Shown: piece after piece, positions 1-12,500 of the stretch | How the letters are laid out: the number at the start of each line of letters is the position of its first letter | Numbering within the stretch: position 1 is the first letter of the stretch | From: Nematostella vectensis | Taxonomy: Eukaryota > Cnidaria > Anthozoa > Actiniaria > Edwardsiidae | Direction: 5' to 3' | Assembly (NCBI RefSeq): GCF_932526225.1 | Contig: NC_064044.1 | Span: 9,474,801-9,538,800 of the forward strand | DNA: 64,000 bases | Notes under the pieces: model-generated | Told to the model about the DNA's origin: nothing | What the model saw: the letters and a program-made list of their open reading frames with translations, nothing else | Database searches by the model: none | Translations under genes and position numbers: made by a program

Positions 1-113
1 TAAAACCGAAAGTGGACTTTCGGCCGTTGTGGGGGGTGCGTTCGCAACCCCTGCTATGGCGCGCCGTTTGTTTCAAAATTAACAACACCCTCTGTGTGAG
101 ATAAAAAAACTGC
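1..113. other. Unassigned sequence before the 41-bp array
   Basis: No coding signal or RNA gene is seen. The stretch ends in a run of C immediately before the tandem array. Confidence 0.4.
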
Positions 114-690
114 CCCCCCCCCTGTAGTTCAAAGTTTGTCGCCCTCCTATAAAAACTTCCCCCGCTCTTTCAAAGTTTGTCGCCCTCCTATAAAAACTTC
201 CCCCGCTCTTTCAAAGTTTGTCGCCCTCCTATAAAAACTTCCCTCGCTGGTTCAAAGTTTGTCGCCCTCTTATAAAAACTGCCCCCGCTAGTTCAAAGTT
301 TGTCGCCCTCCTATAAAAACTGTCCCCGCTAGTTCAAAGTTTGTCGCCCTCTTATAAAAACTTCCCCCGCTAGTTCAAAGTTTGTCGCCCTCTTATAAAA
401 ACTGCCCCCGCTAGTTCAAAGTTTGTCGCCCTCTTATAAAAACTGCCCCCGCTAGTTCAAAGTTTGTCGCCTTCTTATAAAAACTGCCCCCGCTAGTTCA
501 AAGTTTGTCGCTCTCTTATAAAAACTGCCCCCGCTAGTTCAAAGTTTGTCGCCCTCTTATAAAAACTGCCCCCGCTAGTTCAAAGTTTGTCGCCCTCTTA
601 TAAAAACTGCCCCCGCTAGTTCAAAGTTCTGCGCCCTCTTATAAAAAATGCCCCCGCTACTTCAAAGTTTGTCGCCCTCTTATTCTACGA
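114..690. repeat. 41-bp tandem array, about 14 copies
   Basis: The phrase TTCAAAGTTTGTCGCCCTC recurs about every 41 bases, followed by TATAAAAACT and a C-rich GCCCCCGCT stretch. I count 14 copies. Central copies are near identical; the first three carry TTCCCCC in place of TGCCCCC, and the last two are diverged. Homogenised centre and decayed edges are typical of satellite-like arrays. No open frame is conserved. Confidence 0.93.
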
Positions 691-923
691 GTCTCCTGTA
701 CCACACAGCATATCAACACCAATAAAAACAGTCCTTCTACAAAAGTACATTCCCGATCCATCGACAACAAACCACCATCTCCAGCTATAGGCATACCGGC
801 CTCAACAATGACCGTAGGAAAACTTCGACGAGACTCCTACGTAACACACGCTACTGCCCTGAATATCCTCACCTGGCTCCTCACCAACACTCCATCCTCT
901 CAGCGTATGCCACCCCGTCATCC
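691..923. other. Non-coding sequence, nothing recognised
   Basis: Mixed-composition sequence between two repeat blocks. No splice-bounded open frame or RNA fold was seen. Confidence 0.4.
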
Positions 924-1319
924 TATCTAGCACAGAACATTTCCAAAATATTCTCGTACAATAATATAGCCATTTGTTTTATTCATCCGCCATATTTAGC
1001 CAATTTTGTAAACCAAACCGCAACCAATTTAATAAATACCCGGATGTACAATGGCCGAAACCGGAAACAGCGACATCTATTTTCATCTTTTACTCGTATA
1101 ACCACGAGCGCAATCCCCTAAGTATCTAGCACAGAACACTTCCAAAATATTCCCGTACAATAATATAATCATTCGTTTTATCCATCCGCCGTATTTAGCC
1201 CATTTTGTAAACCACACCGCAACCAATTTAATAAATACCCGGATGTACAACAACCGGAAACGGAAACAGTGATATCTATTTTCATCTAATACCCGTATAA
1301 CCACGAGCGCTATCCCCTC
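924..1319. repeat. Tandem duplication, 199-bp unit
   Basis: TATCTAGCACAGAACA at 924 recurs at 1123. The following sequence (TCCAAAATATTC, the ATCCGCC region, CCCGGATGTACAA, CCACGAGCGC) repeats in order with about 90 percent identity, giving two adjacent units. The only long frames across it are antisense and not conserved between units. Confidence 0.85.
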
Positions 1320-2813
1320 ATAACCCCTCACTTCGCTACATACGGAATACCTGCAAGACAGACAATCCAAGCCCAGCGAATACACATCTCGGGTATGTAC
1401 ACCCTCCTTCCCACACATCCTACATGCTAGCTAAGACACCCGCATTCTCTCCCCTTCCCGCTACATGCATAAGTTCCCACACTTATTTATCGTTCAATCC
1501 ACCACATACAGCCACTAGCCAGGACCACCACATGCACCATTTTATCCACTACACACTCCCCCCTCCTAGCTCAGCCTCTATCCTTTTTTCTCTTTACCTC
1601 ATTCCCCTGCGCGCTACTTTTTACTTTTCAGACCAAGCCATGTACTCAGGCGAAGCCAGGCGATACACAGGTTTGGCAATTGCATGCACCACGCTTCACT
1701 AGAGGCATTACTAACGAGCGTGTAGGGGCGGGTGATGAGGGCCTTATCATTCGAAACACGCTTCATATACGAATCATCTCCCTAGTTTTTTTCCCTTTTT
1801 ACTCCCACCATCATCGCCGGTTTTCCCCTAGCTTTCCCCTAAGTCCCCCCGCTTTATTCTCCAGGTTCGTATATGACCAACCAATAGACCTCGCCCCCTG
1901 AAGAGAAGTCTTGGTTGGCGTTATATGCCTTTAGTTCTACATTTCGCAGAGCTCTTTGAAATGACCTACACACTTTTGTCTTATTGGTTTATTTTGTTAT
2001 GTCCATTTTGCATATACATGCCGGTTGTTTCCTTCGTGCCTTTGCCTTTTACCCTTATCTCTTACCACCGATTATCGCTTCATCTGGGGAAAACTATCCT
2101 TCCTGTCTTGTTAACGTTTCAGCGTCATCTCCACTCTCACCGCGCTCCCTTTGTCGCCTCCCGCGCCCCTACTTCATCTTCTTCTCGCCGTTTTACTAGC
2201 ATCAATTTCCATTGCCCGCAATACACCCTTTCACCGCTACAGAATTTTTTATCTTTTCTCGGCGTTTTCGCAACACTCATTCGGTCTCTGTTGTTGTTTA
2301 ATTTCGCCTGTCAGTCATACCATTTACACACTTCATTAGATACATACCTCCACACATACCTCACCCTCCCCATTACCGCTCACCATTTCCTCCCTACAAT
2401 CCAAACACTTTTCTTTATCCTACACATTACTTTCCCACCCTACACACAACACATTTTCCCATAAACACTACACAGTCTTTTCACAATATCCCTGCTTATC
2501 ATTCTGTTCACACTCACATTATCCCCCTTTATCAGATTTTATTAAGCCGCCATCACCTCTTCACATCCGCTACACAACACTAGCAACAAGCTTCCGATTT
2601 TAACTGTTTTAATCTCCACATAATACCATATTTACTAACCACCTTCTCTACTAAACAAAAAAAACCCTTCATTCATAACTCTCATGTCGTTTTATTATCA
2701 ACCCCATCTCTCATAACAACCTTAACCCGTAGTCTCATAACCCATAATCTTAACCACCCGAACATAACCTTACACAATAACTTCTCCGTTTATTACAATC
2801 ATTTAAGTTTTTA
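1320..2813. other. G-poor, pyrimidine/A-rich non-coding block
   Basis: The + strand is rich in C, T and A and nearly free of G over long runs, especially 2340-2800. Frames of up to 179 codons here lack domain signatures and are explained by low complexity. No gene is supported. Confidence 0.55.
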
Positions 2814-3175
2814 TTTACATTCTTTCCTGTAGAATGATTTTGTTCCGATACACATTTTTAAGCTGGTTTCCGCTTTGTTAATTGCTTCACTTACAATTTA
2901 TTCATCGAATCAGGCACGAGGCCACTCGAGTTTTAGCAAACAATTATCTCCGTTCCTATAACACATACGACCTCATTATGAATGGGGGAGATCTGTTAGA
3001 TCTGTTTTACATTCTTTTCTGGAGAATGATTTTGTTCTTATACACAACTCCAAGCTAGTTTCTGCTTTGTGAATTGCTTTACTAACAGTTCACTCATCGG
3101 GTCAGGCACGAGGTCACTCAAGTTTAAACAAGCAATTATCTCCGTTCCTATAACACGTGCGGCATCATTCTACAC
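2814..3175. repeat. Tandem duplication, about 192-bp unit
   Basis: TTACATTCTTT(C/T)CTG(T/G)AGAATG at about 2815 recurs at about 3007. It is followed in both units by matching GCTTTGT, CAGGCACGAGG and ATCTCCGTTCCTATAACAC segments. Two units with roughly 85 percent identity. Confidence 0.8.
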
Positions 3176-3397
3176 TCTAACCTTTTGCCATCGCTGTTAT
3201 AACCCTTTGTCTTTCATGTAACTCCATCAATACACATATTCTCCGTGCAAATTCGCATCATTCACGTGAACTTATCTATTTCATGGTAACGCATCGGCTT
3301 GTGTCAAAGCGTTAGTTCGTTCTAAATTTGGTCGCATAATTAACTTACCGTATATGCATTAGTGCTACGTCACTTCCGTTCTATTCTTAACCCATAA
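3176..3397. other. Non-coding spacer
   Basis: AT-rich spacer between two duplicated blocks. Nothing coding was recognised. Confidence 0.4.
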
Positions 3398-4657
3398 AAG
3401 TCAGTTTTCTTTGTTTTCTTTAGTCTCATTATATTATTTCTTATAATATTTCTGCGCTACAATTTATTTTACAATTACTTTCGCTTTAACAGAAACTATT
3501 CTATTATTTTTGGTGGATTTTTTGACACCTTTTGGACATATTTCCTGTTCATTTTTTACATCATTTAGGCATTACATTCATACCCCATATTGTCATAGTA
3601 ACGATCATGATATACTATTTCATACCTAATAGTTCCCACAACTACACCTACTCCACATCTCCCTCACCACCACTCTTACCTATACACCATACCAATTTTT
3701 CCCCCACCAACACAGCCATTAGCCATCTCCATACCACACCATATTATTACTAATTTTTTCTTTTTCACCTACCTACCACACACTACCACAACCTATTTTA
3801 TAGTCCCACTTTATCTTTCCACCACCCTCCACCACCTACTAGTCTTACCTATCCACCTCCCCACCGTTATTACATTACCACCATCTCCACTCCACATCAC
3901 CTTACTAGCCATCCCTCACCATCACCCTCCAACATCACCATACCATACGATTACACCCACCTCACTACCACACCACTTTAGGCCCCTACGTCTTGGTACG
4001 AATACCCGATCCAAACCAAAAAGTTAGTTTTCTTTGTTTTCTTTAGTCTCATTATATTATTTCTTATAATATTTCTTCGCTACAATTTATTTTACAATTA
4101 CTTCCGCTGTAACGTAAACTATTCCATTATTTTTGGTGGATTTTTCGACACCTTTTGGACATATTTCCTGTTCATTTTTTACATCATTTAGGCATTATAT
4201 TCATACTCCATATTGTCATAGTAACGATCATGATATACTATTTCATACCTAATAGTTCCCACAACTACACCTACTCCACATCTCCCTCACCACCACTCTT
4301 ACCTATACACCATACCAATTTTTCCCCCACCAACACAGCCATTAGCCATCTCCATACCACACCATATTATTACTAATTTTTTCTTCTTCACCTACCCACC
4401 ACACACTACCACAACCTATTCTATAGTCCCACTTTATCTTTCCACCACCCTCCACCACCTACTAGTCTAACCTATCCACCTCCCCACCGTAATTACATTA
4501 CTACCATCTCCACTCCACATTACCTTACTAGCCATCCCTCACCATCACCCTCCAACATCACCATACCATACGATTACACCCACCTCACTACCACACCACT
4601 TTAGGCCCCTACGTCTTGGTACGAATACCCGATCCAAACCAAAAAAAAAATATTATT

Positions 4658-4747
<90 letters not shown>

Positions 4748-4775
4748 GTTATTGTTGTTGTTGTTGTTGTTGTTG

Positions 4776-4819
<44 letters not shown>

Positions 4820-5083
4820 TTCTTTTTCACCTACCCACCACACACTACCACAACCTATTCTATAGTCCCACTTTATCTTTTCACCACCCTTCACTACCTA
4901 CTAGTCTAACCTATCCACCTTTTTACCGTAATAACATTACTACCATCTCCACTCTACATTACCTTACTAGCCATCCTTCACCATCACCCTGCAACATCAC
5001 CATACCATATGATCACACCCACCTCACCACCACACCACTTTAGGCCCCTACGTCTTGGTACGAATACCCGATCCAAACCAAAA
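3398..5083. repeat. Long tandem repeat: two 623-bp units plus a 5'-truncated third
   Basis: Unit 1 is 3398-4020 and unit 2 is 4021-4643, almost identical, including two copies of one 73-codon frame exactly 623 bases apart. A third copy resumes at about 4817 and ends at 5083, lacking its first part. A TTG/TTA microsatellite occupies the break. Each unit ends in the same motif, CTTGGTACGAATACCCGATC, followed by CAAACCAAAA. The shared 73-codon frame has no recognisable domain and is probably not a gene. Confidence 0.92.
4649..4819. repeat. Trinucleotide microsatellite TTG/TTA
   Basis: Blocks of TTA, then TTG, then TTA, TTG and TTA triplets run for about 170 bases. Open frames of poly-Leu, poly-Val, poly-Asn or poly-Ile across it are artefacts of the repeat. 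Confidence 0.97.
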
Positions 5084-5790
5084 AATAATATCATGACAAT
5101 AAAGTATAAGGGTCAACTTATCTCATGTTAGCAAATCAACTTCCTAAGTAGTCTTGAAAGAATCAGATTTTGGCGATATTTTGAAGAGAACGAATCACAT
5201 GAGAAAAGTTCTAACTCACTAAATTTCACATTTTTGGTACATCCAATCATAAGCAAAGTTAGAAGCCGAGACTCGCAGCATAGCTAAAACTATTATTTTA
5301 CTTAATCTGAGTGAACACCGAGCACATATTTCCACCTGATTTTTAAATTATTAAACGATTACGAGCTTGCATGGTTTTACCGTCTCCAAGCCGCAAAGCA
5401 CGCATGTAATTATATTCTATATATCTCGAAAAGGCGTGGAAAGTTTGTATTGGACTTTTGATTAGAATTCCTTCAGGAATATGTGTGGGAGGTCTGATTT
5501 CCGTAGCACCCTTTATTAAGAGCAAAAAGTCCTTTAATAGCATAGACATGCAACAACAGCCAATAATTATGTTTGCTTCTAAAAACATTTTTGGTACACC
5601 TTGTCATAGGGGGGGTCAGAGACTCGTTTTATGAAAATCATGTACAATATATGTATCTCCAACTAATAAACTATCGGTGTGTGAAAGATGGGCTCCAGAT
5701 CCTAACGCGTTAAAAAATAGGAGGAACAATTCACAAGTATGTCGTTCACTCAGTAAATCTTTGTTCTAGCTGTTGAAGCGTGCGTAAATA
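5084..5790. other. Non-coding sequence, nothing recognised
   Basis: AT-rich, without conserved open frames. An 81-codon antisense frame at 5343-5588 shows no domain, splice context or composition shift. Confidence 0.4.
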
Positions 5791-6236
5791 GTTTCCCCTT
5801 CAGCCTTTTTCTATTCCGCCCTAGTCCTCGTGTCTCCTACCCTCGGCACCCACCAGTTTTTACCTCCCTTACCGCGACTGACTAGCCATCGATCCGGTAC
5901 ATCCGGCCACATCCGGTACATGCCATTATTACGTTAGTCGTACCGTGTTATCACAAACTCAAGCTATGAAAATGCGGACCTTTGTAAAGCGAAAATCCGA
6001 CGTAAGATAAGCCTCACACACAAACACATAACATGTGCAACCAAACGTTGGTGTATAGGAGCAAGCTGTCCAGATCGATCACAACAGTTTGAAATACACC
6101 TCAGACGCGGTAATATCTCCTGTTTCCCCTTCAGCCTTTTTCTATTCCGCCCTAGTCCACGCGTCTCCTACCCTCGGCACCCACCAGTTTTTACCTCCCT
6201 TACTGCGTCTGCATAGCCATCGATCTTGCTCCCTGA
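5791..6236. repeat. Pair of about 105-bp direct repeats, 333 bp apart
   Basis: TTCCCCTTCAGCCTTTTTCT begins at about 5791 and again at about 6124. Both run through matching CGCCCTAGTCC, CCTCGGCACCCACCAG and AGCCATCGATC segments with about 93 percent identity. The 230 bases between them are unique. Confidence 0.85.
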
Positions 6237-7946
6237 CGATAAATCGTGGCTAGAATCAGTGAGGTTGCACATTTATTCCTAAGAGCTCTTATGAAATCTC
6301 TCACATTATTGTTTTGTTTCTGTGTGTTTGTGTATCTACTTTTATCAGCCCGCCAGGTACATGCCATTCACTTCACTCGATTCTTCGTATTCCTGCCGTT
6401 TCTGCTGCCTGTACCTCTGCGTATTATTTTCGCACAAGCTCATCGCTTATCAGCCACTATCTTATAGCGCGCATTGTTACACAATCTCTCTTTACACGAC
6501 ACAATATAACACCCCGTACTCAAGGAGCCAACTGCCCTATACTTTTATAACCACTGTCTATCTCCTATTTGCCATCCATTTCTTTCTTTTACACCGTATC
6601 TGCACGCTTTCATATTTTATTCCTATCACCGGCCTTGTAATTCCATTTAATTGTCTACAAGCTCACATTACATTCCACAAGATTGAATAATATGTTATCA
6701 CAAGAAGTTACCAACAGGTAATTATCACCTTCCTCCGAAGGTCAAACACACAGTTCTCCCCTAACATCTCACTGCTAGCCCATTTCTACCTCTCATATAT
6801 AGCCACTACTCCAACCCTTACAGCCCCCAATGCAATACACCATATAAAATAGTCACACTTACACACTTTAACCCACGCACCAGCGTCCATTACCACACAT
6901 TTTATCACCCCACACAGCCACAGTTAAGCCCCGACGCCTCGGTACGAATACCAGATTAAAACCAAAACAAAAGAAATGAACAAGTGACCGTGCATTCCAG
7001 CATGGCAACTGCGTTAAAAATAAACTTCCCTCTTTTTTCTCCAAAATTTTGTTTATTTGGACTAAATGAAATTTTGTTATTATGCGTGAACATTACTCAG
7101 AGAGAGGGTTAGAAAATCAGCCAAAGATACCTCTTTTAAAAGCCTCTTTGAAGCTAGATAAACACAACTTTTGGTACTCCGCCTGAAGAAGGAAAATGGC
7201 ATTTATATGATAGTTTAGGCTGTTTCATTTATGAAAGTTGTTTTACCAGCTTTTAAGCAAGGCGATTCAATCGAATCAAAATGTAAACATATGACAAATG
7301 ATTGATATTAACTAAAAAAATACTTGCAAAATAGGTTCTCTATGACAAGAGTCATCAAACTGTCATGTGAGCCATAGTCCCTAATTTGTCAGGTTAAAAC
7401 GGTTAAAACCGAGAGAGTCCTCTTGTTTAAAAACTAATTTAAACCACGCAGTGCATGTTGCAGTGATCCAAAAAGGTTGCGAAAAACAAATCAGACAGCC
7501 TTTGTTACATCAACATCAACCGTATGCTAGCTCAAAGGTAAACCCCCGTGAGCCAACTAAGAGGTCATCAATGACAATTAATTTATAATTTTAAATAGAA
7601 GCTTTAAACGACCAGAAAGGCGTAATGTGCCATTGAAATAAATTTTAGTTAAGGAAAGAACCAAATACGTCCGATCTTCAAGATTTGTAAGAAATGATCA
7701 TGTTAATGTGAATGATTTACAAAGTTTGGCGATCAGCTTAGAAACTTTGAGTAAAACAGCCTTCTAACTTAAACCCCCAAATTCACTGTTCGGTCGCATT
7801 TCTCCTCAGAAGCTCTCTTCCACCATATCTATATTTTTGGTGTGTTTCCTAAAAAAAATAAAACAATTGGGCTAGAAAAGTTGCTCACGTTAAATTTTGA
7901 AATGTTTCAAAGTTTGTGCTCAAATACAGGCTTGGGTTTTTTATCA
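6237..7946. other. Non-coding, G-poor in the first half
   Basis: 6240-6930 continues the G-poor composition and ends near 6930-6970 in a diverged copy of the terminal motif of the 623-bp unit (CTCGGTACGAATACCAGAT). From 7000 on the sequence is ordinary AT-rich DNA. No gene is supported. Confidence 0.5.
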
Positions 7947-9276
7947 TTAAGCTAGGTAGAAAGCTTGATAAGTTATCTCATCCCTGTGAAATGATGACTT
8001 AAAATGGCGTCGCATGGAACCGAGGACGACGGACAGTTGCTTATGCAAATGAGAATCTGTTCCGTAGACTGAATGGTGAATTCGATAGTCGACGGTAAAA
8101 GTGTAAAAAATATGAGTGAAATTCGCAAATCGGTGACATGAGACCCGGTTCAATTGAAAGCTAAGGTATGTTTTCAAACTGTTTTTGTGCTGGATTGGCG
8201 GCTGGTTGATTTTTGCGAGTTTTATCGGGCCTAGTAGTTGTGTGGTGGCCGTTAACCGATGGAGTCCCCAGCCTTTCCTATTTTTATACAAAGAGAGAAA
8301 CACAATTCGTGGCGGCTTCAAACTCGCTCTTCTGACATTCTATCGGCAAAATTAAAATAAAGGAAGACTCAAACACAATATAACATGGTCTAAAGTTTTA
8401 TTTTTCACGAAGTACTTTTTCGCTAACATATAAATTCCCCCATACATTCCTTTATAAACCACTGACAGTAGCCTTGGGCTGCCTGTGCTAAATGTAATAA
8501 AAATTTGCAAACATCGCCTTCGTCAAAGCGTGGGCTGTTGTCATGACAAATGACAGAAAATGGCGACGATGATACTTTGTAGTAAGAGAAAGACCCATGT
8601 GTCTGTCCTGGCTACTAGCAAATCAGTATTCCCCTCGCTCATTTATCAGATTATCTTATCCTATCTTCTCTTATATATCGTGCCATGTCCCATTAGGGGG
8701 GCAGTGCGGAACTCAGAGCGCTCTCTGCAACCCAGTTTTGTTTTTGTTTAATTAGCGAGACCCCAGTAAACCCCCGAAAGGGGCTAAAGGTTATCATAGG
8801 TAGCTCGGCCTTCCGCCGCCTTGCCATGTAGCATCAATACTTTGTACCCAAGCATTGCTTTAATTAAACGTATTACTTTGCTAATGATCCCCTCGAAGCA
8901 ACCGGATTGTTGTAGGACGTGAGAGTGGACGCGAGAAAAGCATTTGTTGCTGCCAGAAGCAATTTGTCCCGTCGATACATCTGCAGATAACGATTTTCTC
9001 CTATCTTTTATTTTTATCTAAAGCCTTGAGCAATAATACAGCTTTTGCGTGCCTAACAGAGCCAATTTCGTATAACGTTAATTCAGAAATTAAATCTTAT
9101 AATAAAACTTGTTAATTGTATCTTGTGGTGGAACGCAAGAAAAAAAAAATAGAAGGAATCCTCGAAAGTATCTATTTTGACTCATTTTGATATTATTTGA
9201 CAAAGTATTTAAATTGCGGAGACAACCTAAAACAAAGAAATCGAAAACAGGAGGCAGTCGCTGATAGGGGACTAGG
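7947..9276. other. Intergenic sequence upstream of the TASOR-like gene
   Basis: A 124-codon antisense frame at 7947-8321 has no recognisable domain. The rest is AT-rich with short C or A runs. No gene or RNA is supported. Confidence 0.4.
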
Positions 9277-9284
9277 TGACGTCA
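9277..9284. promoter_or_regulatory. Palindromic CRE (TGACGTCA)
   Basis: A perfect TGACGTCA, the full CREB/ATF consensus, lies about 220 bases upstream of the proposed TASOR-like start codon. It is about 140 bases upstream of a possible 5' UTR donor (TT|GTAAGT near 9422). A proximal promoter role is inferred from position only. Confidence 0.5.
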
Positions 9285-9503
9285 CTTGCAAACAAGTGTG
9301 AGTGTGACAAAACAAGTGTCGGTCTCACAGTGGCTATCTGCCGCGTGTTGTTATTGGGTCAAACATCGCTAAATATACCAAAGTCTACACAGGGATAGCT
9401 CGGACTGAGTTCACTGGATCTTGTAAGTCTTATTTACTTGACTCAGTGCTCTATTTGTGATGTATGTTGTTATTTAAATTTGGGAGCGTATGTTTTGATC
9501 AAA

Positions 9504-9519
9504 ATGTCGCGGTCCCAAA
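9504..9519 (+). CDS. TASOR: TASOR-like exon 1 (start codon, MSRSQ)
   Basis: ATGTCGCGGTCCCAA plus one base runs into the donor GTGAGT at 9520. Its phase fits exon 2. No alternative ATG in the reading frame precedes exon 2 with a donor, but so short an exon is tentative. Confidence 0.5.
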
Positions 9520-12500
9520 GTGAGTTTCACAGTTTTAAACAACTAAATTGAACTCACTTTTAAATTATTGTGAGTCATAAGCTGATAAGTGCTTTCAACA
9601 ACGAATACCACAACTTTCGATTGAATTATAGGACCTACTCTGTTGGCCTTCCAAGCTTGATTGTGTAACTGCTTCTACGATAAGATAAATTTGCAAATGT
9701 CAATACGTATCCGGCATCTTCTTGAGCTTTGTATGAAGAGTGTTGTTAGATGATCTCGCGGTACTTTCAAGTCTTCAAACAATTCTAAGAACTTCAAACA
9801 ATTTGTCTTATTCTTGTGTGGGGCAAATAGTAAATAAAATTATATTTGTCTTCGCGTTTAGAAATCAATTATTCAATTCTGCGTAAGCCAAGTTTTTTTT
9901 GCACGCTTCACTGGGCATAAGAGTTGAGCGTCGCTTTAAAATGACAATGAAACGTAAACAGACATGTCTTGGACTATAATCAGGACTATAATGTTTATTA
10001 GCCCGTCGCCCCGGATGTCAAGTTAATACAAAGGTTAATCAGTTACAAGGAAGTTAGTCACGCTTCAGCCACAAAACTTTTAAACCACGCTTCAGCCACA
10101 AAACTTTTAAACATTCGTAAAGGACTCTTGGATTGAGGAAATAGGAGATAATTTTCATTCTGTAAATTGAAGGATTGTAAAATTTGAAGTTCTTTTATGT
10201 TAGGTATTTTCATGTATATGTTTTGCGTTGTTCATTTATCACTTTATAACTTCATATTAATTTTCATACCCAGTAATTTATCAAGCCACTGACTTTGTTT
10301 TGCTAAATTCACACGAAAAAAAAGACTAAAATCATGACATCATGTTTTCAGACTAAAAATATTCTTATGGTTTGTTATTATATTATAGAAGCAATGCACA
10401 GTATTCAAATGGAGGATTCTGTTTGTCCCAAGAATAAAAAGTTTACAATTCCTCTCAAGCGGCGGAGAATATCTGAAGGTATATGTAAAATACAATCCAC
10501 CCTTTTGAGAGCTCACTGAGAATGTTGATAAAATTAATATAAAATTAATATAATTTTTGCTGAAAGATTGTCAAGAGATCATTTCTCCTGACTCAAGAGA
10601 AGCCAAAGAGATTTCAATTGAGATCCGTCGCCACTCTATGGACTCAGACCTTGAAAAGTCATACACTGTACTGCAAGTTTCAAAGGTAAATTTTCCTTCT
10701 GAATATTGGACAAAATGAGGGCGCATGCCCCAAGTGCTCCACCCGTTGCTACGGCCCTGTTATGAATGTCTTTAATATTTGAATCACTCAATGATATTAC
10801 TGTCTAATAAAAGTCAGAAAGTAAATTTGATACTCAATTTTTGTATATTATTCCCCAGCCTCAATTCCTTTATAAGAATCCATACCCATTTATAACTCAG
10901 AGATGTAGCAGGCCTTGGAATATTGGGGGGGGGGGGGGGGGGGGTGGGCAACACAGAAACAGAAAAACTAGTGGACAGGCACAGCCTTGCCAATACTAAG
11001 CATTTTTTTAATGATTTTTTAAAAAATATTTGAAAGAGAGGGGGAGGGGTACATTTCCCCAGTGCCCCACCCCCTGTTTCGACCCTGTTACTTTTGCCAT
11101 CCTTTATTGCCCACTTTTCACTTTCAAAATTCTTTTCTTATAGTTAATATTTTGTCAATCTACATTACAAAAACTTAATGATCCAAGAACTGTCCTAATA
11201 TAGAAAGGTGGGCTATGGGACAACCCCCTCTCCACCCCACTATTGTTTAAACAGTACAATTTGGAAACCATTTCATTTCTGTTCCTGTCAAGGTACACAA
11301 CACATCATTACAAAAAGACTTCTATTTTAAACGATCTGAGCTGAAGCAAGACGAACGTCAAGGGAAGGAGCTTCAAGATACTCTTGCATTCAAAGCAGAA
11401 CATGACCTTAATAAAGTCACAGATATCTGCCAGAGAGGTCTGTATTGTGATGGCAAGAATAATGTTCTTGGAGATGGGCGTATGGGGGTGCTACTATGGC
11501 GATCCCCCAATGCCTGTTTGGAATCCATGACAACAACAGCTTCAAACACATTGTACTTGGTTGTTTTTAAGGTAATGTATGTTATAGATAAGTATCAATA
11601 TTAGCATTGGATAAACAGGGGCGTAGCCAGGGGGGTGGCCAAGGGGGCCCGCCCCCCCCCCCCCCCCTTCTAGCAGCCAAAAATACAGTAAATGTATGAG
11701 AAATTATCTAAAATACAGGAGAAAATACCTTGAAATGGCCTTTTGGGCCCCCTTTTGTTAAAATTCATGGCTATGCCGCTGATATATCAACTGTTTCTTA
11801 TACCACACTCACACCAGCACTTAAATCAGTTTTAAAGGTGGTTTAATTAAACTGGTTTAAATCTCAATCTCTCAAGAGTGTACAGAAACAAGAACAAAAT
11901 TGAAGTATTGCAATATATTCTGCTTAATCAACTAAGAAAAATGGATGCTTTCTTATATTAATTTTGGCCCGTTATGCCCATTATGGGTTGAAGCAGTCTC
12001 TAATTCTGCTGACAAATTAAAAAATATATATATATTATGAAGCTGGTGTTGTTAATAGTGTATAGTGTTAGAACAGAGCCCTAGGTCATATCAGCCACAT
12101 TTACTGTAGACACTGCCTAAAATTAAAATGCCTTTAGATCCTACGAGGCCGTGTCAAGCTGATTTCCCCCAGAAGCCCTGAAGAAACTGGCCCACTACTG
12201 GAGCCAATGCCAAATGCTGATTGCCATATGGCTAAGTTGTCTGCAAACTCTACAGTGCATGATGTCAAGGCTGAAGTCGCTGCTGCAGCCAACCAGGTAA
12301 TAAATGTGCTTTTAGGGCAGTAGCAGGAAGTAGGGCACTGGGCGGCACGTGCCTGCCAAATATTTTGGAAAATTATAATGAAATGACCAGTAGGGGCGTG
12401 GCTGTGCCTCCCCAATAAGTCTCTATTGTGCCACCCTCCCCAAATACTTCAGGGCTTGCTATGGCCCTGTCTTTATAGCATGTCTGTTAGTGTCAATGGT

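Noticed and set aside
114-690. CRISPR-like array
   Set aside because: The 41-bp units are contiguous without unique spacers, and the DNA is eukaryotic.
1925-2464. 179-codon frame in the G-poor block
   Set aside because: Low-complexity composition, no domain, and overlapping frames equally open.
3532-4376. Two identical 73-codon frames 623 bases apart as a duplicated small gene
   Set aside because: Identity reflects the whole tandem unit, not selection on the frame; the third, partial copy lacks it.
4601-4909. Poly-Asn, poly-Ile, poly-Leu and poly-Val frames
   Set aside because: Translation of the TTG/TTA microsatellite on both strands.
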